Assembly: GCF_018873765.1 (NCBI RefSeq)
Contig: NC_057917.1
Span: forward strand, 59,020,464 to 59,084,463
Reading direction: 5' to 3'
Source: Telopea speciosissima
Taxonomy: Eukaryota > Streptophyta > Magnoliopsida > Proteales > Proteaceae
DNA: 64,000 nt
Shown: positions 46,075 through 56,759 of the stretch, piece after piece
How positions within the stretch are numbered: position 1 is the stretch's first letter
Layout: the number at the start of each line of letters is the position of its first letter
Translations under genes and position numbers: made by a program
Notes under the pieces: model-generated
Seen by the model: the letters and a program-made list of their open reading frames with translations, nothing else
Told to the model about the DNA's origin: nothing
The model's database searches: none

Positions 46075-46079
46075 TAAAT

Positions 46080-46730
46080 CTCCTACAGCCCATGCTCCTA
46101 TTATTTTCTATTTCTAGAATTTAAATTTTATGTATTCCTTCAATTTTTTTCTATCAGTGAATGACATCTTATTTAATTTTGATGAGCTCTTGCGTCTTGG
46201 ATTCTAAGATTCTAATGAAATTCCAAAGTTGCTTCTGAGGTTGAACAATTAAATTCCAAGAATCCTAATTGAGAGGTGGGAGAAGAACACACCCATCGAA
46301 TTTTCAGATCACATTCCATTTCATGGATGCCAAAAGCTTGAAAGACCAAGGTTAACCCTTCTTAGAATTCAAAACCAACAAGAAAGATCTAAATATACCA
46401 CTTTTCCACTGCTTCCTAATTCTGGCCGAAAAGTTAGAAACAAAAGGAAGAAGCTAACACATATATACCTACCTTATGGTCTTCTTTTGTTTGTGCATCC
46501 TTGTCATTTCATCATTTCATCTTGATTAATCTAATGGGAGTGTCTGAATGATATCTCCTTTTGTGTATTTAGAAGTTGGCAGTTTCATTTAATTGTTCTT
46601 TGTGTTATTTTCAAAATCATTTAATGCAGTTTTTTTTTAATGAAAGGGTACATCTATTATTTCACATAAGAACTACATTACATAACTTTCAACTTTTTGC
46701 ATACATTATTTACCAAAAAAAACACTTTTT
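46080..46730. repeat. Segmental repeat, unit 3 (partial)
   Basis: Follows units 1 and 2 from TGATGAGCTCTTG through GAGAGGTGGGAGAAGAACAC, TATGGTCTTCTTTTG and AATGGGAGTGTCTGAATGAT to TTTCACATAAGAACT, then stops. It lacks the 3' half with the coding-like remnant. Confidence 0.8.
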
Positions 46731-47660
46731 GAATACATTTGATGTTTTCCTTTATATTAGGTTAAGAAATACAATATTATAGTTGCGGGTGAAGACTGAA
46801 GAGAAGACCAACCTTACTATGGGCGGCACATGTACATGTGTGCTAATTAAGACTTTCTCATCACCTCTTACCTCATACATTCTTTTAGTCTAACCGGCCG
46901 AAATATTTTGAGTCTCCCTAGGCCTAAGCCCTAATCCTAACCCTAACCTAGGTGATGACTCTCAGTCTTTTCTTCACAATGAAAATCCGTGGTCCCAGTT
47001 GGGTTTGAAAGTTGAACAGAGATTCCTCTCCTCCTCCCTTCTCATATATATATATTTGGGTGAACTTTATCAGTTCAGTGCCTTGGGTTCATACCTCTGT
47101 TTAGGTTTCTATTATTTGATTGCCATGTTTGTAAACATAAAAAAAATAGCCAATATAGTCACCCCACTTAATTCCTCTTCACCTGAATTATGTAGTAGAA
47201 AAATGGTATTTTGTTTGTCCAACTAGCTAGCAAAAATTTATTTTATTATTGAAAAAACTGAGGGAGATAAACAACTATACAAGGAAATGATACAAGATAG
47301 GACTGGAGGAGACACCACCACACATGGTCCAGCCTCAAAAATCAACCTGTAGAATAAAAAAGAACTATTTTGTTCATCAATACATACCTTTATAGATGTG
47401 CTTATCTATACATTAGAATGGATCTTCCAACATTGTATACATCATTTATCTTTCTCTCTCTCTCTCCCTCTCCCTCTTTTGTACAAGGTTAGGTGTGTCT
47501 CATATTTTGCGGATTCACATAATTATTATTAGGTCTGTATTTGTAATTAGGTTGGATTTTGGGTTCATTACATATGTAAAGATAAAATTATAATTATGTA
47601 AGATTAGGGTTTTATGGTTCCTTATATATTGTCTGTGTGTGTAAACCTAAACACAACTCT
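46731..47660. other. Intergenic, no gene recognised
   Basis: AT-rich. CCCTAATCCTAACCCTAACC at 46929 is telomere-like but only three loose units. CT microsatellite at 47454-47479. Confidence 0.35.
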
Positions 47661-47667
47661 CTTTGTT

Positions 47668-48095
47668 TTTTTTTTTCCGGGTCAAGAAAGATCTATTGAT
47701 TAGAGCATGCAAAACACGTGGAGTCAGAATTACATAAATCGACTATCCATGGAGTGGATAGAAGCCAAGATGTCTCACACTCTAAAGACACCGCCTTCCT
47801 AGCCAAGGTATCAACTACAGAGTTGAGAGACCTTGGAATATACGAAACATTATAGCTAACAAAGTACGAGCATAGCTGGGAAATGTCCTGAAGGATCAAA
47901 AGGATGCAGGTTGCTTGTAGGATTAATCCTTTAATCTGGTTAACCAAGTCAAGGCTATCATACTCAATAAGGACATGGTCAAGATATTTTCCGATAGCAT
48001 AGAGGAGATCAGAACGAACTGCAGCAACTTCAGCTTGAAGACAGTTCAAGACCTTTGTGGGAGACGATAAGGCCAGGAGGCAATTTCCACACCAA
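47668..48095 (-). pseudogene. LINE 3' end with RNase H domain, 5'-truncated
   Basis: The minus frame 48049-47693 reads CLQAEVAAVRSDLLYAIGKY, VLIEYDSLDLVNQIKG, then VSYIPRSLNSVVDTLARKA. This is the RNase H domain at the C-terminus of plant L1 LINEs (AE-x-x-A...ESDS...VPR-x-x-N-x-x-AD-LA-KA). A T-run at 47669-47681 on the plus strand is the poly-A tail. The upstream reverse transcriptase is absent, the usual 5' truncation. Confidence 0.75.
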
Positions 48096-48584
48096 TCCCT
48101 GATGATAACTCTTAATCCCGAACCTAAACAGAACTAAGGAGATATCAATTAAATGGGTGAAATGGAGAGTGGTGTAGAGAGTCTTTCTTGTTTAGTGAAA
48201 ATTCTCCAACTCTTTTACATGGATGTGAGTATTCGTATCGAATCATATTAAATTCTTCGTATTGTGTATAATTGCTCTCTTTCATTATGCTTTTCATGTG
48301 TATCTCTCTCGATCACATTATGCTTTTCAGGTAAAGACACTACCAAAGTATACAATTTTGAATTGAAAGTTAAAAACTTCCTCAACACCAACCCCACACG
48401 CTACCGCAAAAGGAGGAAAAAAGATGAAAAGAAAGAAAGAAAGACAAAATGGGTTAAAACACAAAAATCTAATAAGCTTAACTGGATCACATAATATTGT
48501 AACGTGTCATGCAATTCAAGTCAAATTCAAATTCCAATACATTGTTGGTTTGTTAGTTCAACAAAATGTGGTTATCATTATAGT

Positions 48585-48622
48585 ACAGGGTCAGGATCAG
48601 GGTCAGGGTCAGGGTCAGGGTC
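48585..48622. repeat. (GGTCAG)n minisatellite
   Basis: About six GGTCAG units, one changed to GATCAG. Confidence 0.9.
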
Positions 48623-49305
48623 AATTAATTTATGTGTCCAACGCATTTGTGGCTTGTGGCCCCGCAACACTCTCTTTCTAGCTCCACTACCCAAACAGGA
48701 CCACCCAAAATGGAAATCCAGGTGGGGAGAGAGAGACTGGAAAGAAAAAACAAGTTTGATTTTACTTTATATATTAGCTGATCGATGAACTGAAAGTCTC
48801 AATATCTATGTTGTCTTTCTACTTATTAGCTAGAAATTCTAGAAGGGGGTTGTGGGTGGTGGGGGGCCTTATCAGTGTTGGGTATATTTAGTAGACTTGG
48901 ACTCTGTAATTTTGGAAATTTTCAAAGTCTTGGGAAATTTGGCTTTTATCAAGTGAAAATATTGTACAAATAACTGCACGCTTACGTTGAGATGGATTGT
49001 TGTTTTGTGTTTCTCGTGTTTGTGATATGTGAGTGCTTAATTGACTTCTATTATCCATTGATTGCAAATGGATATTGCAATAATAATGAATGGATGATAT
49101 ATGCAAGATGCCATTCACACATAGATTAAATTTTAGATTATTTTCATTCTTAATTTACATGTCAAATATCAAGTTTTATAAACTGTTTCAAAAACCAGCT
49201 CAAATTTTATTGGTATTTGAAGAATTGTGTTGTAGTAAAAGCTAGCAAGGAAAAAACTCCATAAATTAAATGGTTTTATAAATAAAAAGGGCTCATGTTT
49301 TTTGT
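48623..49305. other. Intergenic, no gene recognised
   Basis: AT-rich; nothing supported. Confidence 0.35.
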
Positions 49306-49420
49306 ACTGCAGCATAGGCTGCGTCCAGACATGTGGGCCTGCCACTCGGGGGGGGGGGCAAGGTGGTCATTGTATCCATCCTCATGTGTTTGGACGCAGC
49401 CTGCGGCCCCTGCACAGAGA
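49306..49420. repeat. Foldback element
   Basis: GGCTGCGTCCAGACATGTGG pairs with CATGTGTTTGGACGCAGCC around a centre with GCCACTCGGG, a G-run, and CAAGGTGGTCATTG. Confidence 0.85.
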
Positions 49421-50195
49421 ACATTCTCCCAAATAGAAAATACTCCATAAAAACATGTATCATAAGGTTGAGATAGGTTTCTAATTTGATATATGGCTTT
49501 TTCAAGGATTTTTCATCTATTCAACGATCAGAATAACCAACATAGAGCAAAAGAAGTAGTCTTGTGCATAGTTGGAAAACCAGGTTTTCTTACTCGACTC
49601 GTATTTTAGAATAACCTGGTGACTCCGTTTTGTCAAACCCAGTCAAGACAAGTCATGTTAATACAATAAATATGTATAAATTAGTAAAAAATAAAAAAAA
49701 TACAAAAAAAAAATAAAAAATAAAAATCAAGGAATCACATATCAATACATTTTGAGTTTATACCATTGAACAAGAGAAGGGAGCCGAAGAGTTGAGGGTT
49801 TCTTACTGCTTTAAAATACGGATTTACTATTTTTTTTTAAAAAAAGACTAAACTTGTTGAGTTTGTCATGACTCTGGTAAAAATACCGAATCTTATTTGA
49901 CTCAGACGATTTAAGACCCAGTCTCATCATTTTTTTACCCTAACCTAGTCTTTGCGACTCTTGACCAGGTTTTCCAAATGTTTGATTCGACTTGGGCAAC
50001 TTGCCCCCAGTCAAAATCCGGTTCATTTAAGTACTGTTTGCTTTCAACAAAGGTCATGTAAAGAAAATTTCTATCAAATTCCCAATTTTTTATATTGATT
50101 TTACCTACGAATTCCTTAACATGGCTTTTACCTTCAAACAAACAAAGCAATTAGATAAATAAAGAAACCTATTAAGATAAAGATATAAAAAACAC

Positions 50196-50523
50196 ATGTG
50201 GGAGGCCTACGCCAACGCTCCCATGTGTCTATCTCTCTCCTCCTTAAAACAAGGGGGTAGGGGTGTCTTTTCACATGAGGAGGAGAGAGATAGACTCATG
50301 GGAGTGCTGGCATGGACCCTGATCCTCAACTGTCAAGCTGCCCGGCAGGACCCTACTGCCAAGACACAACAAAGCGATAAATGATCGCCTTACCCCCACT
50401 CGGGCAGGGGTAAGGTAGTAATTTACCACCTTCCTGTGTCTTGGTAGTAGGGTTCTGACCGGCAGCTCAGCAGTAGAGAACCCAAATTGGTACTGGCATA
50501 GGCCACATTCCCGGACAGAGATC
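50196..50523. repeat. Composite element: two hairpins inside one outer inverted repeat, copy 2
   Basis: Hairpin A (CGCTCCCATGTGTCTATCTC with GAGATAGACTCATGGGAGTG) matches hairpin A of 25321-25680. Hairpin B (AAGCTGCCCGGCAGGACCCT with AGGGTTCTGACCGGCAGCT) sits in the same place but has different arms. The outer ends are GGAGGCCTACGCCAACGC and GGCATAGGCCACATTCCCGG. Confidence 0.85.
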
Positions 50524-51574
50524 TTTTTTCTAATAAAGAAACATTATAAGATTTACCATGGGTTGAATTTCCAAAGCCCATCTTATTTCCATGTTCTTTT
50601 TCTCAATTGTACTTTGAACTGTTAGACTATGCCTTTGAACATGTGGGAAGTCAGGGTAGGAAACCCTCCCTACGAAATTTTGGGGTGGGGGAATCACCCC
50701 TCAAAAGGAAAAAGAAAAGAAAAAGGTGAGCGGGGGAATGACCCCTAGAAATACAATATCAAATTCTATGGACAGAATAGGGGGAGATAGAAACCACATA
50801 CAAGAAACCTTATGCTTGACAGCACCAGAGGCAATCAAATGAGCCTAAAAAATTACCAACTCTAGATATAAAATAAATTTTACAAAGGAAAGAAAGAAAC
50901 CGAAGCTAAAATGGCCTCAATGATAGCAGAAAATTGCTCAATGAAATATTGTCCTGTTGAAGCTGTGCAAAATTGTAATATGGAAAAGCCCATTTGAACT
51001 CTCATATGAAAAAGCCCATATGAACTCTCATGCATCTTGGTTTGGAAGGTTTAGTTCAAGTTTCCCTAATAAACGTAAATTTGGTCAGAATTTATTTATT
51101 TTTTAACATAGAAATTTCCCCAAAAAAAAAATGGATGATCAACAAAAAGGAGGGGGGTAAAATTAAACAAAAAGAACCACTTAAGCCACCCCATCTGAGT
51201 ATTGGATTGGACTGGAAGGATTACATTCAACCACATACAATAGCGCATAGTAGTTTAATGATGAAACTATCCCTCTAGGATTCCAATCACGGGGTCACAT
51301 CATGGTGGATGAAGAGACTCTCTCTTCATTCTTGATGGTGAGAAACTTTCTCCTATATAAATTGTTTCCAAACATATTATTCAAACACTATTATCAACAC
51401 AATAGAAACATTTTCAAACTCAACCCACCCCCCACCCCTCCAAAAAAGGGGGGGGGGGGGAAGTACAAAGAAAAAAAGAATTTAAAAACATACTTGGGAA
51501 TATTTCTAAATAGTTTTCCAACATGGTATGTACAATTTGTTTAATTGTAACAGTTGCCTGAAACACTATTATTC
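50524..51574. other. Intergenic, no gene recognised
   Basis: AT-rich with a C-run/G-run pair near 51428-51460. Frames here lack domains. Confidence 0.35.
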
Positions 51575-52331
51575 TGTATGATAGAATGCAACACAAGAGA
51601 GGGGTGAATTGGGTTTTTATAAACTTAATATCGTATAAGCAATACTCATAATCACACAATGATAAATACATGTAAATATATAAAAAATAAACATGTTGAG
51701 TGTCATGAAAGACCTTATCAAATACTTGTCGTGTAGTGAGTGTAAGGGAGAGATAGAGATAGACACAATGAAACACATAGGAGATTTAGAGTAGTTCGGA
51801 TTCACCAATCCCATATCCACTATCCGACTCACACAAGTCAAGGATTTTCATTATCAAGGATCTCTTTCCAAATAGTAGGAATCAAGTCTTACACCTCTCA
51901 ATCACAGTCCTTTAGATTGAGTACTTGGATTACATAGATCAAGGATTTCCTTTAGGGTTTTGATCTTAGACTTAGGACAAACTACTACATCAATTAGATT
52001 AATAATATGCATAACACGTACAAGCTACAAGTATACAAGTGTTTGGTCTAGGGAGATCGGTTCTGTTTGGGCGTTCTGGAATGCCTAATTAACATATTTC
52101 TTGGCATAATTTGACATTTATTCAGTGACCTGGAAAGAAATACCATGGAGTTTGGAGTTAATTTAACATCCCTCCTACAAAGGTGACACCATTTGTGGGT
52201 CTTCAACCCTAATCTAGGTGGAGACTCCCCGGCCATTTTTTCAATCTATTCTCTTACAACGTGAGAAGATACTACCGCGAGGTACCAGACAGTCATGTAT
52301 CCCCCCTCCCCCCCCCTCCCCCACTTTAACT
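51575..52331 (-). mobile_element. LTR-like fragment, minus orientation
   Basis: Starts TGTATGATAGAATG, then CAAGAGAGGGGTGAATTGGG. The reverse complement (CCCAATTCACCCCTCTCTTG) is the familiar 3' end of plant copia LTRs, comparable to the end of the element at 41980-44473. The far end near 52331 (TATACAGGCA) is uncertain. No internal domain or second LTR. Confidence 0.4.
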
Positions 52332-52939
52332 ATACAGGCATAAACCCACTTTAATCCAATTATAGAAAAATGTTCCTATTGCGTCGAATTCCTCTCCAGG
52401 GAACCCAACACCTAGGGAGTGCCGGAGGGCATCCAACGGCATTGACGTTGTTTGATTCCAAGTACTCGAAATCACTATCCAATCACTATCTATTATATAA
52501 ATTTTTGGCAATTATTGTTTGGGTAGGATTTCCCAAAATAGGAATCAATATGATTTACTTGGTAACTTCGTTCCTTAATATTAAACCTATATTTTTTCTG
52601 TTTTCGTTTTTGTAAGAATCTTTTCCAGCCGTCTTTAATTGAGCTCAGCATTTGTTTCCACCCCATACAACACGTCGTACTGTTGTGTTCACTTAATGTG
52701 AACAAAAACACTTTGGTATGCTTACGTTCATCTGGTGAGGCAATTAGGCTGACGTCTTCTTTTCTAAAATTTCTTTAATGCAATATCCTCAAGGTTTCCA
52801 ATTAATTTCCACGAATCTGTTCCATGAGCCTGCCCTTGTTTTCATGTAAATTTTCAAGTCTTTGATTTTAAGAGATTATATATTATTTTGAGTATTATTA
52901 TAGTATTTTTTTCATATATTTTAAAGGACCAAGTTTTCG
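52332..52939. other. Intergenic, no gene recognised
   Basis: No supported feature; short frames on both strands without domains. Confidence 0.35.
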
Positions 52940-53065
52940 TGAATAGGATCCCATTCACTGTGGGGTGGGAGAGAGTATGGGAAAGGGTATTGGTAAGGTA
53001 TTTTGGAACATACAAAAATCCTAAGAGAGGTTTGTGAACCCTAGGATGGTGGGTGAATTATCCTC
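52940..53065. repeat. GGATCCCATTCAC repeat, inverted relative to 54305
   Basis: GTGAATAGGATCCCATTCAC, GGTATTTTGGAACATACAAAA and ATCCTAAGAGAGG match, inverted, the segment in intron 2 of WRKY gene 2 (54305-54400) and a further copy at 28155-28260. Confidence 0.6.
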
Positions 53066-53139
53066 TATGGGTGGAGGGGGACTTAGTCCTATATTAAATG
53101 ACAAAATTATTATTTTAAAACCATCCTCTATTGTGTGCT

Positions 53140-53270
53140 TTGTGTGGCAATCACGCTTAGACACAGAACTGCCTTGGGGTGCCTTGAAAAGTCCACTTTT
53201 ACATGAGAGCAAGACGATCATTTCCAGGTACCCCAAGGAGGTTCTGTATTTGGGTGTGATTGCCACACTA
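53140..53270. repeat. Foldback element
   Basis: GTGTGGCAATCACGCTTAGA with CAATCACACC-type arms: TGTGGCAATCAC pairs with GTGATTGCCACA, and CAGAACTGCCTTGGGGTGCC with ACCCCAAGGAGGTTCTG. Confidence 0.85.
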
Positions 53271-53730
53271 AGCTCAGGACCGGTTAACATTCTTTCTTCC
53301 TTAAAAAATTTACATCAAATACCATTATAAACAAATATGATCCAAAGCAACAAAGGGTGCCTCTCAAAAATCAAAATGTTGAAATTTTACAAGGAAACAA
53401 AATTTTCAAGAAAAAAAAAAAAAGTCTTTTTCAGCTATTTTAATCTGAACAATCAACCCTCATAACTTAAGATTTACTTGAAACGTTAAACACTGTGTAC
53501 CTTTCCAAGACTAAGACTAGCTAGACTAGACTCACTACTACGAGTGAGAGAGAGAACGAGAGAGAGAGAGAGGAATGAAGCAAAGTGAGTGAATGACAAG
53601 GGTGTGGTTGGAACAATTTGGTCGATGTAAGCAACGTAAGCCAAACGGCCATTGAATGGTATTATGTATTAATGCTACCAATATCTCATCCCCGTCCCCA
53701 TGTGGGTAGAGCATATCTGAACTCAAAGAC

Positions 53731-53752
53731 CTCTCTCTCTCTCTCTCTCTCC
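53731..53752. repeat. (CT)n tract upstream of WRKY gene 2
   Basis: About ten CT units ending 65 bases before the ATG; a GA-repeat lies at 53545-53572. WRKY gene 1 has a CT tract too, about 350 bases before its ATG. Confidence 0.85.
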
Positions 53753-53816
53753 TGTTCTTTTACTTTTTCTTTTCAATAAAAATCCCTCACCTCATCTACT
53801 TAATTAGCCCAATATC

Positions 53817-55157
53817 ATGGATGCTGAACAAAATTATATGTCTCTTTTAGTTGCAGAGAAGGTAAGTAAATTTTTTCTTAGCTCTGCAATTTTGAAGGTT
53901 AATTTTGATGGGGTTATTATTGAAATTTGTCATCATGAATCAGTCAGGAATTTATGTAGTTTGGTTGTGTTGGTTTGTATATTGATGATGAGCAGGTGCA
54001 AAGTATGGAAGCAGAGATAGAGTGTTTATATAAAGAGAAGGAGAACCTCAAGGTTTCTCTCGAAGTGATGAGTAATAAGTGCAGGTTCCTTCAAGCCTGC
54101 CTCTTAGAGAATAATAAACTGACACAACAAGAAACAAGCTGCAAGGCCGCCGCCGCTGCTTCCGGCGGGAGTGGCTCAGGTGGGAATGGAGACGTTGCAA
54201 AGACAAAGGTGTCTCGAGTCCTTATAAGAACCGATCCAGGGAACATTAGTTTAGTAAGTCTGTTTTCACTTTTTTTTTTAAGTACAAAGTTTTCCTTCAA
54301 TTCATATATCTATAGTCCTAGGGTTTTTGTATGTTTCAAAATACTCTTCGGATACCCATTCCCGCCCTCTCCCGTCCCTCGGTGAATTGGGATCCTTTTT
54401 TTAATCTAAAAATATTGTTATATATGGATGTCTATTAATGTGGTGGTTTCATGGATGATCAGGTAGTGAAAGATGGGTTCAAGTGGAGGAAATATGGACA
54501 GAAGAAGATGACTAAAGATAATCCATCTCCTAGAGCTTATTACAGGTGTTCCATGTTTCCTCATTGTTCTGTCAAGAAGAAGGTAGATCTTATTAATTAA
54601 GTTAACAAACTTTAATTTTGAATAATCAGATAATTAAGCTTATTAATTAATTTGTTGTACATATATACTTTTGTGTGATTTAGGTGCAGAGATGTGTAGA
54701 AGACAAATCCTTTCTTGTAGCAACATATGAGGGAGAGCATAACCATAATAATATTGCAGTTATTGGAGAACCAAATATTGGTCTAATTACAGCTTTTACA
54801 GATCATCATAGCCCATTAATCAAGTTCTCATCATCAATTTCCAATAATAATAATAATAATAATTCCCCTGCTACTACTGCTAATCTTGATGATCTTCAAC
54901 CAGATATTGCCCTTGGTTTAACTCTTTCGCAGTCGACGTCTCGTCATCATGAAGGCAACAGCAGCATCAGCAGCAGATCATCAATAAGGACTTGTTGTCA
55001 TCACAACTATTACTCCTCCATGGATAAAGACAACAATAACAATAAGAAGAAGAAGAGAATTGATGAATATGTGGCTTCCCTAACTAAAGATCCTAACTTC
55101 ACTGCAGCTTTAGAAGCCTCAGTTGCAAGGTCAATTGTAACTACCCTTCCTCATTAA
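53817..55157 (+). CDS. WRKY transcription factor, group IIa-like, divergent
   Basis: Four exons with the same phases as WRKY gene 1: 53817-53861, 53996-54253, 54463-54582 and 54684-55157, giving 298 residues. Exon 1 encodes only 15 residues (55 in gene 1). Exon 2 has a shorter coiled coil ([20 protein letters not shown]) and an Ala/Gly/Ser linker in place of the basic nuclear signal. WRKYGQK is at 109-115, but then KMTKDNPSP follows, one residue more than the usual VTRDNPSP, so W109 to C130 is 21 positions instead of 20. The finger Cys130, Cys136, His160, His162 is intact, and the intron precedes VQR (V-type). The C-terminus has KKKKR and [19 protein letters not shown], the group IIa tail. 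Likely a nuclear W-box-type factor with altered binding; an alternative start at 53975 is less likely. Confidence 0.88.
54305..54400. repeat. Repeat insertion in intron 2 of WRKY gene 2
   Basis: CCTAGGGTTTTTGTATGTTT and GTGAATTGGGATCC match, inverted, the repeat at 52940-53065 outside the gene. Confidence 0.6.
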
Positions 55158-56627
55158 TTCTACTCTACTCAGATGTAAAAATTATGTTCTTAATTTATCC
55201 TCCTCTTCTTAGCTTAGAGACCTGTGAGCTCCCTCATGCCTGGGTTTACTTCTTTACAGTCTCTATTTCTATTACTACTACATTTTCTATGGTTAAACCA
55301 GGGCTGTCAATGGGCTGGAACAAGGGTTGTTGACCTCTAGGTCTTACAAGGTTAAATCTGGGCCCAAGCCTGGCCCAAGATATACAGATATGGATATAGC
55401 ATCAGCCTCAAGCTCAGGCTGGACCTACTAAGGCAGAGAAACCCACACGTTGCTCAACAAAGCCCAGATCTAGGCTCTAATATCATTTTTCTCGGGCTCA
55501 AGTTGATTTAATGATACTAATGTGACTGATTTAATGCTTTAATCATGGATAAAGGATGCACAATCAAATCTGCCGTATTATTGGCTGAATAGTATTAGGA
55601 TCAGCCAATTCCGGTAAACAATTCAAATCACAGTATCGGGGTTGGATCGGCCAGTGGCAATACCGATAATGATTGGCTGATCTGCACGGGTATTTTATTG
55701 AAACAGGCCGGCCCGGAATCCGGATATGCCCTTTTGTACTCAAACTCAGCTGATCCGAATAAAGCTAAACTGGGTTGACTCGGGAATCAGGATTAGCAAT
55801 AGTTGATATAATCCCCAAGTCCAAGCCTTAAATCATTGGGTCTAATAATAAGTTAATATTGATAAAAAAAAAAAAACTTCAGATACAAAAGGATATTTAT
55901 AGACCTCCATTATTTGAAAAACAACTTTAATTAGGTCATGGGCTGGCTTGGAACCCCAAAGCCAGTACTACCATGGGTCTGTATGGACTCGGCCTATAAA
56001 TCCCAGCTCAACCCATATAGTAGAAGGTCCTACTAAGGTGGCCATGGCCCATCAGAAGATATGGGCCTCGTGGCACACAGAACCCATATAATCTTTGGAC
56101 AATTAGGTGCAATTCGGAAAGTGGCTCATCAGGCCATCCATAATTAAACGTCGAGTGGGCCGGCATTAGTTGGATTTGGGCTATTGGGTCTAACTGGGTA
56201 AGTTTTGATCAAGTTTATGATAGCCAGGCTAAGGTCATCCAAGGAGTAGCCCACCCAAAATTGGTCCAGCCGGGCCCATACTCTTCAGGAATGTACCATA
56301 TAGGAGAAAATTTTGTTTTATACGTAGGGTCCTCGAAGGCAAGTTTGCCTCTATATAGAACATAGCACTAATTGGAACCACGTGGAGGGCTAACCTGGCT
56401 AATTCGATCATCATTTGGAAAGGTAATAATAATGAATATTAATCATATATATAACTCCTTATATATTCTCATTCAAATTAAATACCTACTAGTTAGGTTC
56501 TCATTGAAAATAAAGATCTAAATCCTTTTTTTTGGTAAAAACCTAAATCTTCAATAATCTATATTTTTTTGGTTTAAAAAAAAAAAAAAAAAAAACACTC
56601 AACGGACGTGCTTGTACGATATTTTAG
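55158..56627. other. 3' flank of WRKY gene 2 and repeat-derived DNA
   Basis: From 55303 (GGGCTGTCAATGGGC) to about 56290 the sequence is full of GGGCC/GGCCC words and resembles the GGGTGTCAAT hAT-type elements at its left end, but no inverted right end was found. A-run at 56575-56595. Confidence 0.35.
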
Positions 56628-56759
56628 TAGCTGTAATTATTACAGTCAAAGATTGTTTCTAGAGGCAGTAATTACTTACCAGTTACCACTTAGTGGCTGT
56701 AATTATTACAGTCAAAGATTGTTTTTAGAAGCAGTAATTACTTACCAGTTACCACTTAC
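56628..56759. repeat. 66-bp tandem repeat, two copies
   Basis: Copies start at GCTGTAATTATTACAGTCAA (56631 and 56697) and end ACTTACCAGTTACCACTTA, with three or four differences. Each unit contains the palindrome CTGTAATTATTACAG. Confidence 0.92.

Noticed and set aside
46925..46955. Interstitial telomere-like CCTAACCCTAACC
   Set aside because: Only about three imperfect units, and not the plant CCCTAAA heptamer.
51420..51470. C-run followed by G-run as a functional hairpin
   Set aside because: Homopolymer runs of this kind are prone to sequencing and assembly error and have no supporting context.
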